From Ophioderma brevispina (lineage: Eukaryota > Echinodermata > Ophiuroidea > Amphilepidida > Ophiodermatidae), in NCBI GenBank assembly GCA_023653785.1, contig JAMKCH010005357.1, positions 25,535 through 89,534 of the forward strand: a DNA stretch of 64,000 nt. The letters are read 5' to 3'. Below are positions 11,532 to 21,825 of the stretch, in pieces (positions within the stretch are counted from its first letter, which is position 1; each line of letters begins with the position of its first letter). The translations under genes were made by a program, and so were the position numbers. The notes beneath the pieces were generated by a model. It saw only the letters and a list, made by a program, of their open reading frames with translations, was not told the origin of the DNA and did not search any database.

Positions 11532-11872
11532 AGGAGTGCCGTGTTCCGTCGTCTTGTGGGACCCCCCGAGTACCAGGAGGAAGTAGTATCGATGTGATTA
11601 TAAGAGGAAAAGGCCGTATTTTGCATTGTCGTCCTGATATTTGAGCCCTCAAATCCCTTTCAGTCCCAAAGATATATCAACAAAAAACCGCCGTTTCCGT
11701 TTTAGTGGTGAACCATCAATATTAGCGCGTGAATAGGGCTTTGCCAACTATTGCCTCTTACCATCTAAACCGCAAGTGGTTTCCCACGGTACTTGACTGG
11801 GGTGTATGGTGCAAGTGCCAGGCTATCAAATCAAGTAGAGAAAACAAGTCCCTATATAGGAACAACCACCTT
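11532..11872 (-). mobile_element. TTAA MITE, AGGTGGGTGTTCC family (inverted copy)
   Basis: A 341 bp element flanked by TTAA at 11528-11531 and 11873-11876. Read on the minus strand it starts AAGGTGGTTGTTCC and ends GGAACACGGCACTCCT. It matches the 339 bp copy at 27715-28053 along its length. Shared phrases include TTCTCTACTTGAT, GGCACTTGCA, GTACCGTGGG, GATTTGAGGGCTCAAAT and CGATACTACTTCC. Paired TTAA junctions in both copies support TTAA target-site duplication. Confidence 0.88.
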
Positions 11873-12004
11873 TTAATATTTAATTTGCAATGTAAAAATA
11901 GCTACATTCTATATGTATGTCGTATGTTAATAATTAACCTAATAAGCAAAACCAACACGACACACTAGGACAAGTGAAACTATGAAAATAAATAGAAAGA
12001 GAAA

Positions 12005-12975
12005 TAGGAGGAGCAGGATAGGAATAATATGGGCCTTAATAGGAACTCGTTTACCTCCACTACAGAAAAGGTTTGACACCTTTGGTATGTATTATGGGAC
12101 CCTTACATCAATGCTAGGTAGGTAGTACTCTCAATTGTGGTAGCACTGTTTCAATAGAGGCCAATTTAAGTTTTACACAGGGTCAACTTTTAAAAATGCC
12201 CCAATAATTGTTGAAATGTGGATGCCATATTGCCATCTAATCATAAGGATTCCAAAAATATAGTTTGTACACCTACGACCATTGGTTAAGGTTAAAAGGG
12301 CATCTAAAATGGTAAAAAAGGTCAATCTCAAGGTGTAAGGGGGTAAACATTAAAAGTTAATGTGATTATATTTTAAATACTTCAAATTAGCCGAGGCAGA
12401 GGGGATCACACAAAGTATAGTTGATATGTTAAAGGTTTACTTACGGAGATAAGGGTAAAGAAGGTCAACGCCAATTGGATTATGTTGCCTATGACCATTT
12501 TGTCGCGTAAATGTTAACTTACACTACAGATGTACAAATATTCTTATTTGACGCATAAAGCTAGATGAACAACTTCTATATTTTCAACAAAATTGGAGCA
12601 GCAATTCTGATTTTGACCCCTGTACAAATAGCAATTGGGACCCTTTTTACCATTGTAGCCATTTTTATAACTATAACTCCAAAACATTGGTCATAGATGG
12701 TACAAACTATACATTTTTGGAATCCTTTATGATAAGACGGACAATATGGCATAATTTCAACATGATTCGGAGCATTTTGAAAAGTTGACCCCTGTTGTAA
12801 ACTTAAATTGGCCCCCTTGAAAAAAGTGACACCACAATTTGAGAGTACTACCTACTAGCGTTGATATAGGAGGGTCCATACTAACTACCAAAGGTTCAAT
12901 TACCTTTTCTGTAGGGGGGGTAAACGATGATGCTTGACCTGGGATCCTAGCTCCTCCACTAAAAGAAAAGTTTCT
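12005..12975. mobile_element. Large foldback element with ~340 bp inverted arms
   Basis: The left arm (about 12005-12350) and right arm (about 12605-12975) are inverted copies of each other. The left arm reads GGAGGAGCAGGAT, TTTACCTCCACTACAGAAAAGG, GGTAGTACTCTCAA, GGCCAATTTAAG and GATTCCAAAAATATAG. The reverse complement of the right arm gives the same phrases in order with substitutions and small indels. The spacer is about 250 bp. A 77-codon minus frame (12757-12990) crosses the right arm; nothing in it is recognisable. The ends are fuzzy and I see no convincing target duplication. Confidence 0.8.
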
Positions 12976-13437
12976 CATGGGGTTAAACAAATGACTTGTA
13001 CTCTTTCAGGGGAGGGGACTGGGAAGATGACTCTGGGGCTTTTTAGGACACATTCATACTCTCTCCTTAGAAAGAATGGTAGTCCTGGAACGAAATGCAG
13101 CAAAATTGTTGGCTACAATTATGGACGACAAACGCCCCGTCGGTTAATTTAGATGTCGGACTGCTCTGACACCCAAGAGCCCACGTTTTTCCATTCCCCA
13201 GATTCGGGACCGTTACAGCTCACCGCTTTTGCAATGTTGGGTTTTTGCAAGTAGGACAGAATGGCCCTTCGGCTGCGGCAAATCTTGAAACCAGCTGCTT
13301 CAAATTATCGTCTGATTGAGGCAGAAATTACGAATAATTAATAAAACAGTCCTTTTTAAGGAATACAAATGTACCAAAAGAAATGTCTGTGTGTGCTTGT
13401 GGGTTTAAAAGAGCAAGAGTATAGATATAGATTTGCA

Positions 13438-13480
13438 AAAATTAGCAAAGTAAACGTTGATGATTATGATGATGCTGATA
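13438..13480 (+). repeat. Short GAT-rich patch
   Basis: GATGATTATGATGATGCTGATAATGG is an interrupted GAT/ATG trinucleotide run, a remnant microsatellite. Confidence 0.5.
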
Positions 13481-13639
13481 ATGGTATTGTCAGTGTGGGT
13501 TCCCGTATATCCAGGATGTAGTCCCTCGGGACGTGTTACGGTACTAAAAAAAATACCAGTGAAATCTATTCTAACTTTTGATACCAAAGGTATACAGATA
13601 TTCGTGTGATGTTCCTTTTCCTTTGTGTACAATTTTGGT

Positions 13640-13785
13640 GTATTGTAGTAATTTTCCGAAAGGGATTTTAATCATTCCCTATAAATTCGTAGGGCTAAAT
13701 GATGTTTTGCTTGGATGTTATGAAGCAAAATCGCGAAAATGTGGCCCCCCCATTTTGGATCGACCAATATTAATTTTGAACTCCC
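13640..13785 (+). mobile_element. Partial copy of the AGGTACCTGGCCAGATT TTAA MITE family
   Basis: The middle of the family seen whole at 44251-44599 is recognisable here: a phrase equivalent to CCCTATAAATTCGTAGGGC, then GCGAAAATGTG and GGATCGACCAATATTAATTT, in the same order. Both termini are absent. Confidence 0.6.
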
Positions 13786-13853
13786 ACGACCTCACAGCTC
13801 TTGGTTAATTCGCAGCTTCGGAGACATTCTCGGTCTTGTTTTAAATTATGTTA

Positions 13854-14830
13854 AGGGTTTGTTTTACAAGCAGGGTACCTCTTGGCTGAGCACTACAATG
13901 TGACCCATAAAAAACAATGTCAGATTTTTCATTAACTGGACTATTCCAACTTAAAAGGACACAAAAAGCACTACCTACAGCTGCCAAAAGAAAACCATTT
14001 GGAAATGCTTGATGGACTACAAAAATGAACAATAGGTATGGCAATTGCTTAAAATGACTGCTCATTTGATGAAGGTAATATTTGGAGTAGATTAAGTAAG
14101 TCATGAGAACATTTGGGACAACATTAACATTCAGAATAACATTTGATTGCAAGGTAATTCTCACAGAAATTAAAAGAATGTGACCATTGGGTAACCACGT
14201 AGTGTCAATTTGAAAATTTAGTGGAAATTCCGTCAAAAAATGTCCTCTCCATATTTCGGCTAATAAAGCTTAAACGAAACCCATTACAGATTTGATTTGT
14301 GATATTTCTTTAAAAAACTCTAGTTTATGTTATATTGCCATTTGTGTAAACACTTGGGGCTACACATAAGGTTTCCGTATCACATGATCAAATGTTCGAA
14401 GAACCCAGAGCAAGTGTCCGTCAAAATCTGTCCTTTCCGAAAAACAGAAGTTGACCAACCAATAAACAATTTGTTCCTGCCACCACAAGACCTTTCAATC
14501 TCTGAATTTTGGAAACCTACTCTTTGAATGATCTATAATACAAAAACATTAATTACATGAAAAATAATCAAAGCACTTGTTTTTTCACCCCAACTGTAGA
14601 ACGAATTGAAGTGTTCTGTCAAAATCTTGTCCTCTCCGAAAAATGTAACATTTCATCAATCTAAAATTGTCACAAAGACATGACGCCTCAAAAATTTGGA
14701 ATTATTACTTTTCTCAACTGGCCTACAAGGTGTAAAAAAAGAGATCAATATTGAAAATAATCATGAGACTTCATTTTTTCACCCCAAATGAGGGGACAGG
14801 CGGCGGTACCCTGATTGTAAAACAAACCCT
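13854..14830. mobile_element. 977 bp TIR element with ~190 bp internal repeats
   Basis: The terminal inverted repeats are 26 bp with one mismatch: AGGGTTTGTTTTACAA(G)CAGGGTACC at 13854-13879 and its complement at 14805-14830. TTA(A) precedes the left end and (T)AAA follows the right, compatible with a damaged TTAA duplication. The interior has three related units with GTC(C/T)GTCAAAATCTGTCCTCTCCGAAAAA-like cores at about 14228, 14416 and 14613, and TTTTTTCACCCCAA(A/C)TG at 14577 and 14774. A 131-codon minus frame (13841-14236) resembles nothing I know. The right end abuts the dispersed repeat at 14836. Confidence 0.8.
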
Positions 14831-14835
14831 AAAGT

Positions 14836-15100
14836 GATATGCCAGATCTTTAAGGTGCATCAATAAAAGGAGGGGGTCACAGACTTAGTTTTCTGGAAAT
14901 TTGTCAAAATGTTATACCAAAAAATACACCTTTTTCATTGGTGCATCAGGTGAAACTGCTGTGGGCGCAGCACCTCTTCGCGTACTACGCCACCAAAACT
15001 ATAGCGCCCGGGTGCACGCATCATAAAACCCACCAAACAGTGATATGATAGATCTTACGGTTACTGGCAGTTTTTATCAAGAAAACATTGACGCACTATA
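14836..15100 (+). repeat. Dispersed repeat, copy 2 (first copy at 8172-8455)
   Basis: Same orientation and gene-free content as 8172-8455, from ATGCCAGATCTTTAAGGTGC to CAAGAAAACATTGACGCAC. Differences are mostly 1 bp indels. It lacks the 20 bp internal tandem duplication of copy 1. Confidence 0.85.
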
Positions 15101-16589
15101 GCGAGTGCGTAAATATGCAGGCTAAACGATTGCGTAGCTGCAAATAGGTGTGGCGTGCTTGAAGGACCTCTATAACCCTCAAAAATGAAGAAAAAAAATC
15201 CAATAAAATTAATCCAACTTTTAAGTTCCTAAAAATCTGGCAAAGTACGTAGGTACCCCCAACAGAGAGAAGGAGAAGTTTCAAGGACAAAAGTGGTGCG
15301 ATGAAAAACCTAGACATGCTGCGCACAAACAGCCCAATCTTATATGGTACAGGCGTTGAAGAACACAGAGATTAGAATATAAACCAAGAGGCGGGCCAAA
15401 CGCTTGGGTTATTGAATAGGCAAGCAAGCGTAACGATTCTCACAACCTCACGCGCCCCATCAGTGCTGTTGCGCAACCAAACGGCGTCGTCGGTGTGACA
15501 AGAGCCGCACCTCAAATCTGTGCGTCAACACATTAAGTATCAGTTTGAATTTCCCCGTGTTCCATTTGTCTGATCGACCAATTTTCTGCAATAATTGTTG
15601 GACAAAAACCAATAGATGGAAGAAACCAGCCTCTAAAAAGATCCTGCATTCCTATGCACAAAAAAGTTCCCGATGACCCCGGTTAATTTTGCTTAGGAAA
15701 AAAGATATTTGAGTCTGCGTGATAGATGTGGCATCATTTGTTGTTGTTGTTTTGTGTTCACTGCTTAAGTGTGACGAACGTAAAAATACTCGGTGTGTCT
15801 CATAAATATGCATTAGGACTTTCCCATACGATGATACAATAAAGCAATATGTGGGGCCAAAACTATGCTAAGGAAGTGCGTACGTTGGTATGGGCCCCTT
15901 TTTCATTATAATACTTGTGGTCACCTCGATTTTGGTTACTGCCGTTTGCAGAGAATCCGCCTGTCTATCTTTATTAGTCTTGGAATGAAACGGATTGGGA
16001 CGTATATGAGAAGATTCTACTAAAGGAAACTTTGAAGAGTCAGTCGGCCAATTGGATTCGCTTGTATCGTTAGGTGTGGAACGAGAGTAGTTTCATAGCC
16101 GAAACTGGCCGTCTTTTTCGGAAAAAACCAAATTAAAATTTGAAAACGGTGTTTTGATGATTGGAGAATGGAATTAGCACAAAAGTTGGTGGATTTCCCA
16201 AGCAAATACTCTCCTTTATGCGGCAGCTATTATAAAACACACAAAAAGCACCATTTGTTCAAAATGGCTTGCTGCCTTGTCTTTGAAGGGGTAATGTTCT
16301 TAATAACCTTATTTGGAACTTTCTCCTTATATACTTTATTACTGCTCACAAAATAGTATTTCATAGGCTTTAGAACATTCTTACATGTTATATAATATGA
16401 CTGTACTGTGGGAAAGAGAAATGTCAATTTTTCACACCAAAATCTTGTGTAACACCCCATGGACGGGCCTGGGTTAGCGGTTCTTCGATTTTCACTGCTG
16501 ATCAACCCCCGCATTTACAAAAAGAAATAATAATCGGTCCTCGGACCGATGTGTCGCCTGCGCGTCCGCGGGTTGTAATGATAGGGCTC
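15101..16589. other. No recognised feature
   Basis: Short frames only. One 94-codon minus frame (16230-16514) and one 62-codon plus frame (16168-16356) overlap on opposite strands and show no domain. A short GTT microsatellite (TTGTTGTTGTTGTTTTG) lies near 15738. GC-richer sequence near 15430-15520 has no recognisable content. Confidence 0.35.
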
Positions 16590-16995
16590 ATTTGACCTTT
16601 GACATTGCATGTGAAACTTTAACTTGGCAAGTGACCTTTGACCTTGGCAGGTGACCTTAACTCTTAAAAATGAGGGGACCCAATGATTGCACTATGATCC
16701 AATTGAACTTCAAATCTTTTCAATTTAGGTCAATTTTACATGTTCAGCAAGAGCTTACAACTTGACCCCACATGAACTTGACCTTGGGATGTGAATTGGA
16801 CCTTGGGATGTGACTTTGACCTCATTAAAATGAGGGGATCAATGTTGCACCTATGGTTCTAAGTTTGGTTCCGATGTGAACTTCAAATTTCAATGGTAGG
16901 TCAATTTTTACAATTTCAGCCTATCTTACCAACTTGACCTCACATGACTTTGACCTTGGTATGTGACATTGACCTCATGCAACAATGGGGGATGC
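16590..16995 (+). repeat. TGACCTTTGACCT-rich tandem repeat, ~160 bp unit
   Basis: About two and a half degenerate units. The phrase AAATGAGGGGA(T/C)C occurs at 16668 and 16829, with CAACAATGGGGG at 16981. Between them lie AACTTCAAAT...CAAT...TAGGTCAATTTTTACA and AACTTGACC(T/C)CACATGA. Many TGACCT/AGGTCA hexamers result, including a perfect direct repeat spaced by one base, TGACCTTTGACCT, at 16632-16644. That is the DR1 site type bound by RXR/HNF4/PPAR-like nuclear receptors, but the hexamers are a by-product of the repeat and no receptor function is shown. Confidence 0.75.
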
Positions 16996-17154
16996 CAGTT
17001 GCATCTGACTGAAGTTTTGTTTAAATCCATAAAGTATGCAGATGCTTACAAGCAAAATGTAACCCTTTTCAACAACAACAGAATCAAACAACAGACTTAC
17101 ATACAAAGATACAGTGGACAAAGTAATCCTATGGTCTATGCACAAAAGAGTTAA

Positions 17155-17385
17155 CTGGGTCTAAAGTAGACCTGGTCTAAGTTTAATTTGTGTTTCCACC
17201 AGAAAAGACATTTTCCTTACACTGACACGAGGGTATTTGTATTTATTTGAAATTACACATTAAATCTTTCACTTGCTAGTTTACTTCGAATAGAGAAACG
17301 CACCGGTGAATAAACTGTCAATTTGAGGCAAACAAACTAATTTGACTTAGACCAGGTCTAACTTTAAAACCTGGTCTAACTTTTG
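17155..17385. repeat. Inverted GACCTGGTCTAA phrases
   Basis: GGTCTAAAGTAGACCTGGTCTAAGTTTAA near 17160 is mirrored by TTAGACCAGGTCTAACTTTAAAACCTGGTCTAAC near 17346. These could be the ends of a small ~220 bp inverted-repeat element, but the boundaries are not sharp. Confidence 0.4.
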
Positions 17386-17451
17386 TTGCATACCGGCCCA
17401 TGTGTCTTCCTGCCTGAGGGCAGGCGACACAAAAAATTGATAAATGATCAA

Positions 17452-17770
17452 AGAATGCCTCTTTAATCAGCACACATGATCTTTGACCCAAATTGTGAAC
17501 ACCCCATATGAGGTTTGGGTCAGGGATTGGAGAACATTGGGGATTAAACCAGTTGATTTGAGGCACAAGAGGAATTTATATATTTATTTTGAAAGAAAAG
17601 AAAGGAAAGTTGTTAATCAGTCCCGGAACTTGACCCAAATCTGTGAACACCCCATATTGTGGGGCACAAGGAAATCGATTTTTTTATAAGAATGTCCCTT
17701 TAATCTGCCTACTTAAACCTTTGCCCCAAATCTGTGGAAAGGGCCTTGAGTCAGTGATTATTTTTAGATC
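17452..17770 (+). repeat. Degenerate tandem repeat with GACCCAAATCTGTGAACACC
   Basis: TTTGACCCAAA(T)TGTGAACACCCCATAT occurs near 17480 and 17628, and a third decayed form (TTTGCCCCAAATCTGTGGAAAGG) near 17720. AGAATG(C)C(T)CTTTAATC(A/T)GC precedes the first and third. The units are 90-150 bp apart. No coding. Confidence 0.6.
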
Positions 17771-17892
17771 CAATAGTGCCAGTTTTCACAGTTTGACCTT
17801 TGATTGCATGTGTGAGCTGACCCAATACTGTAGGTGCTCAGGCCAAGAGTCCTTTTGGCCAAATTCTGTTGTTCTATGTCATTTCTAATTAA

Positions 17893-18237
17893 AGTCTGAT
17901 CTAGAGATTCCGAAATATTAAATAATGAAAAATAGTCAAAAAACTAAAGATTAGTAACCTTAAAATGCACAATTCCGAAATTTGAGATGAATCGGATTGT
18001 TCGGTTTGATGCAGTAAACATATGTGTAGTATTCGTTCCCATAGGATACTGTGTATCTATAACAAAAATTCCGGATCCAGACTTTTATACCAAAGTTGTG
18101 ATTTTCTATATAAGGAATTCGATTAAGCTTACAATTTCACACAGTGAATTAGTATAGGACAAGCATATTACATGCAAAAAACACGATTTTTTTGGAAAGT
18201 GAGGGCGCCCTTCCCCAGGAAAAACTTGGTCGGGCCT
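17893..18237 (+). mobile_element. TTAA MITE, AGGCTGACTCAG family
   Basis: A 345 bp copy flanked by TTAA at 17889-17892 and 18238-18241. The left end reads AGTCTGATCTAGAGATT and the right end GGTCGGGCCT. Internal phrases are shared with 43248-43589: GAATCGGATTGTT, TTTCACACAGTG, GACAAGCAT and GAGGG(C/T)GCC. TTAA at both ends of three separate copies marks the family's target duplication. Confidence 0.85.
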
Positions 18238-19339
18238 TTAAGGGATAGCAGCAATAATGCAAAGAGAAGAAAAAAGTGTTGGAATTTTTTTTTACTTATA
18301 AATCAAAGATACTGTTTAACTCCATATAACTACTCAATGTAGAACAAAACACCAAATATGCAAAAATAATATTTATGGATTGGGTTTCTTGACCATTACC
18401 ACAAAATAGACATACATCTCAAAATCGCACTAAAAAAGATGATTGTGGTTTACACCAGTACCAGAAAAAAAAACAAAGATAAATATATTTGCGGCTGAGG
18501 TCAAACTGACAGGTCATGGGGGAAAAAACCACAAATGACACAAGATACGATGATAATATCTTGATATTTACACGGAACGGCTGTTGATCTCCAGTCAGGA
18601 ATTTTGATATGCCAATAGCAATTACAGACTCAGAGAAAAAGTAATTGCCATTCGTTAACTTTATAAACACAGATTTATGCCAACCCAATACAAGGTTATG
18701 TTCAGCACATCTAGGCAATGTAACAAAATACACAAATACAATTTTGAGTTTTTTTTTGTTGTTAACGGAATTACCAAATTGGCTGGCCTTATCCCTTAAA
18801 GCCAAAAATGGCTTTAGAGACCTTGGACTTTGCATGGTCACTTGAAAAACCCCAATAGAATGATCACGCTATGAAAGTTTCTGTTCAAATATCAGCTCCC
18901 CACACATCAAAGCACAAGAAACATAGCGACAGACAGACAGACAACAACTATTTTTTTAGTCTTATAATAGGATAAATGATGGATTCGAAATACCTATATT
19001 GCTCTGTAACATCCAATTTCCATTGGCACTTGAGCTATATGTCCTGGTGAAATCTGTGTGTACAAAATCCAACCTAGCGGGTTGACTCCAAAGTCGTTCA
19101 ATCTTGTTTGCCTGGGTACACATATAAAAGAAGAAAGGAAAATTTGATAGTACCCAATGATTCTAAAGGACATCGCCCAGATTAGGAGAGAAGGAGGCCC
19201 TCTATAATAATCATAGTTCTATTTCACCATAATTTTGAGTTGGTGTTTTACAACTACTTATCATGTACGCAAGTGGTTTTTAGCCCAAAAATACACTTGT
19301 ATCAAGTAAAAAAATGAGAAAAACTTGAGAAATTCGGGG
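18238..19339. other. No recognised gene; one CAGA microsatellite
   Basis: A short (GACA)n run lies at 18928-18943. A 140-codon minus frame (18419-18841) looks like a chance frame: it is Phe-rich, has no motif, and a 66-codon plus frame overlaps it. Nothing else is recognised. Confidence 0.35.
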
Positions 19340-19495
19340 GGTTGCGACAATAGCAACCCTGGTAGTCACTAGTGACCTGAGGAATTAATCAGACTTGTAC
19401 AGAATAAACTGCATAATGATGCAGTTTATTATGTACAAGGATGATGAATCCTAAGGGTCACTAGTGACCCAGCGGTTCGCTAATTGTCACAAACC
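19340..19495. mobile_element. Palindromic MITE, GGTTGTGACAATTAGC family (full-length)
   Basis: The 156 bp element is almost wholly palindromic. Reading inward, left and right arms share GGTTG(C/T)GACAAT, GTCACTAGTGACC, GA(A)TTAATC/GATGAATC, CTTGTACA and AATAAACTGCAT. The arms meet at ATGATGCAT-like sequence near 19412-19420. The shorter copy at 39277-39375 has the same termini. Flanks are ATTCGGGG (left) and CCTTCAGGGG (right), which may be a diverged target duplication but is not convincing. Confidence 0.8.
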
Positions 19496-21735
19496 CCTTC
19501 AGGGGCATGCTATCTGGGAAAAAGCAAAGCTTCGAGCATGCCTCCATTTCAATTTTGAATGGGAATGCGGTCACTAAAACGGGTTGATCACTCTTCACAT
19601 GAAGCAAAACTTAAAGAGACAGTACTGTGGTTTTCTCCCAGCCTCGTTTATTGCCCCTTTATACGCCTTTCTTAAATGGTTAGGTCAGGCAAGAGCTGGC
19701 ACGATTTAGGCCCCCCTATCTCAACATTGAGCTATGAGCGAGGATGAACATTTAATACTGCCAAAGGACGGGGACGGACCCCCCCCCCCCCCCCCCCCAC
19801 CCCCACGGTGGGGGGGTGGTCGGAGGAAAGGGCCTTCTCAGTGAAGTAGTAATATTGGGAAATGCATCCGTAAAGCCATTCTGGGAAGAATATGAAAGTG
19901 GAGGAAAATCGGGTAGGAGGACCAGAAATTTTGATGGTACATCATGAAAAATAGCCGTTTTTGGACGCATCTTCCGATCGGAATGAATTTCCCCTGAACG
20001 CGCTTTTGCCCCTCAGATGCTACTTTCTCGGCACGTATGGGTGCCATCTCTAAGGGCGCTGTGAGGACCAGCTCCAATAGATATCTAGGGACTTGTTCGT
20101 ACTCCCTTAAATATGCATGTCCAAGGGTTAAAGCGGTGACGAGTATGTCTAAGGCTGTTCACCCAGTATCATTGTCACTCAACGTATTTTTGAAATCATC
20201 GCCATACAAAAGACTCCATTTTTTCGACACTTTTGAAATCTGTCACCAAAAGACCTATACTTTAGAAAATGTCGCAAGCAAAAAATCACCCTATTTATGG
20301 GCAATTTGGCCGTCTATCACCCAAGAACCAGTGCTTGGCACATTCTCTATCACCGAATGCCCCTTATAGCTTTGAAAAGCGCCACAAGCCTAATAGTCCA
20401 TAAGAATCCATCGATCAGATTTTTGTTCGTTGAACCCATAGTGATGAATTTTCCTAATCACCTTGAAGGGGATTGTCCCCATAGGATTAGGTATGTTTCG
20501 CCCCGAAAAGATGCACGTTAGCGTGTACTGCCCATTTCAAAATGGCCGCAATTAATTGTCTTCATGTAAACCGCCATTATAATATCATTACAGATAGAAA
20601 TTATCCACGACTACACGAACCCAAGTTTTTAACTGCCTTAAGAGGGCTTAAACATCTAGGCATCCAGGATGGCCGCCGCAAGGAGGGCATATTTTGCTAA
20701 TGAACTTACATGGCAAATTGTGAAATAAGAACATGGGTTGATATTTGGAGCTCAACAGAATTATGGCATTTTATATTTTACGTACAGGCTTGGTTTTGAA
20801 AGATGGCGGTTGATTATATTCGCTTGGAGGGTACGTAAATCAGAGAAGAAAAAGCAGCCCTACTCAGCTTTCGACGTTAAAAATACACCTTTCAAATTTT
20901 ACGACCCAATCATTTCCAAGATGTAAAAAAATATTAACGTGGGTATTTGACTCTGTCTAGAGAGTGCCGTTACAATAGCTGTTACTACTTGGGCCATAGA
21001 AACATAGTTAAACTGACTCTATAAGAGTTTATAGGAGGACAAAGCTCATCAACTGATACATAAAACAGAGAATCAAGATGCAGTAGCCTATAAGATGATG
21101 CCATTCAAAGACAACAACAACATCATTTAAGTAACTTTATAGATTATTGATAGATTATACCTCTTTGAATATTCCATCATATTACTTCAGTAATAATTAC
21201 TATATAAGTTCCATGATGGGATAATTGTTCACAATTGCTTTAATTTACATTAAAATTCTCTAATTAGGCCAAAAGTTATTGTTTTTCAGCTTGTTGTCTT
21301 TTCCAAGCTAACTTAAAGGTACATCTTTTTGTTCTTACCGGTAACTTTTATAAAATGCTATGTAAGTCATAATGACAGGAACGCAACACTTCAACACTGC
21401 TTTTCGTGATCCACAGTCTCATCCCCTTGTACTTTTACCCAAAGGAGTGCGATGTTTACCATCAACTGACACGTAGCCTAAGTATCGCATGTGCCTAATC
21501 CTACTTGCAATTCGATTCACTCTGGAAGAGAAAGTAGGTCATTTTGTAAATTTGTCCGTAAAAGGGCAAGAAATTAAATGCAGTGGCCTTGGCCTCTGGG
21601 GCACCGTGATAAAAACATTGTTGATAACATCAAACCGCCTCATTCAAAAATCAACTGAAATTTTGGAATTAATCTTTCTTGGGAATCTAATGAACCAAAA
21701 CAAAAACGAGGTATGTTTTAAGAGCACAAAAGCCA
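19496..21735. other. No recognised feature; one poly-C tract
   Basis: A near-pure C run (19779-19798) is followed by a G-rich run to about 19820. The run can form a local C/G fold and is a likely base-calling trouble spot. A 110-codon plus frame (20037-20369) has no known domain. The remainder is AT-rich sequence with no internal repeat found. Confidence 0.35.
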
Positions 21736-21825
21736 ACTTAAAGTGATTTTGAAGTGGCCCTCGCATATCTGAAAATGTACCCTTACTGCTACTTGTTTAC
21801 TATTTAAAGGGGGCCACTTTAAAAT
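21736..21825. repeat. Short imperfect hairpin
   Basis: TTGAAGTGGCCCTC near 21753 pairs with GGGGGCCACTTTAAA near 21810. Both arms are preceded or followed by AAAGTG/TTAAA-type sequence. It may be a small eroded foldback. Confidence 0.4.

Noticed and set aside
19779..19820. Poly-C/poly-G tract as a structural DNA signal
   Set aside because: A single homopolymer is more simply a low-complexity tract or base-calling artefact.
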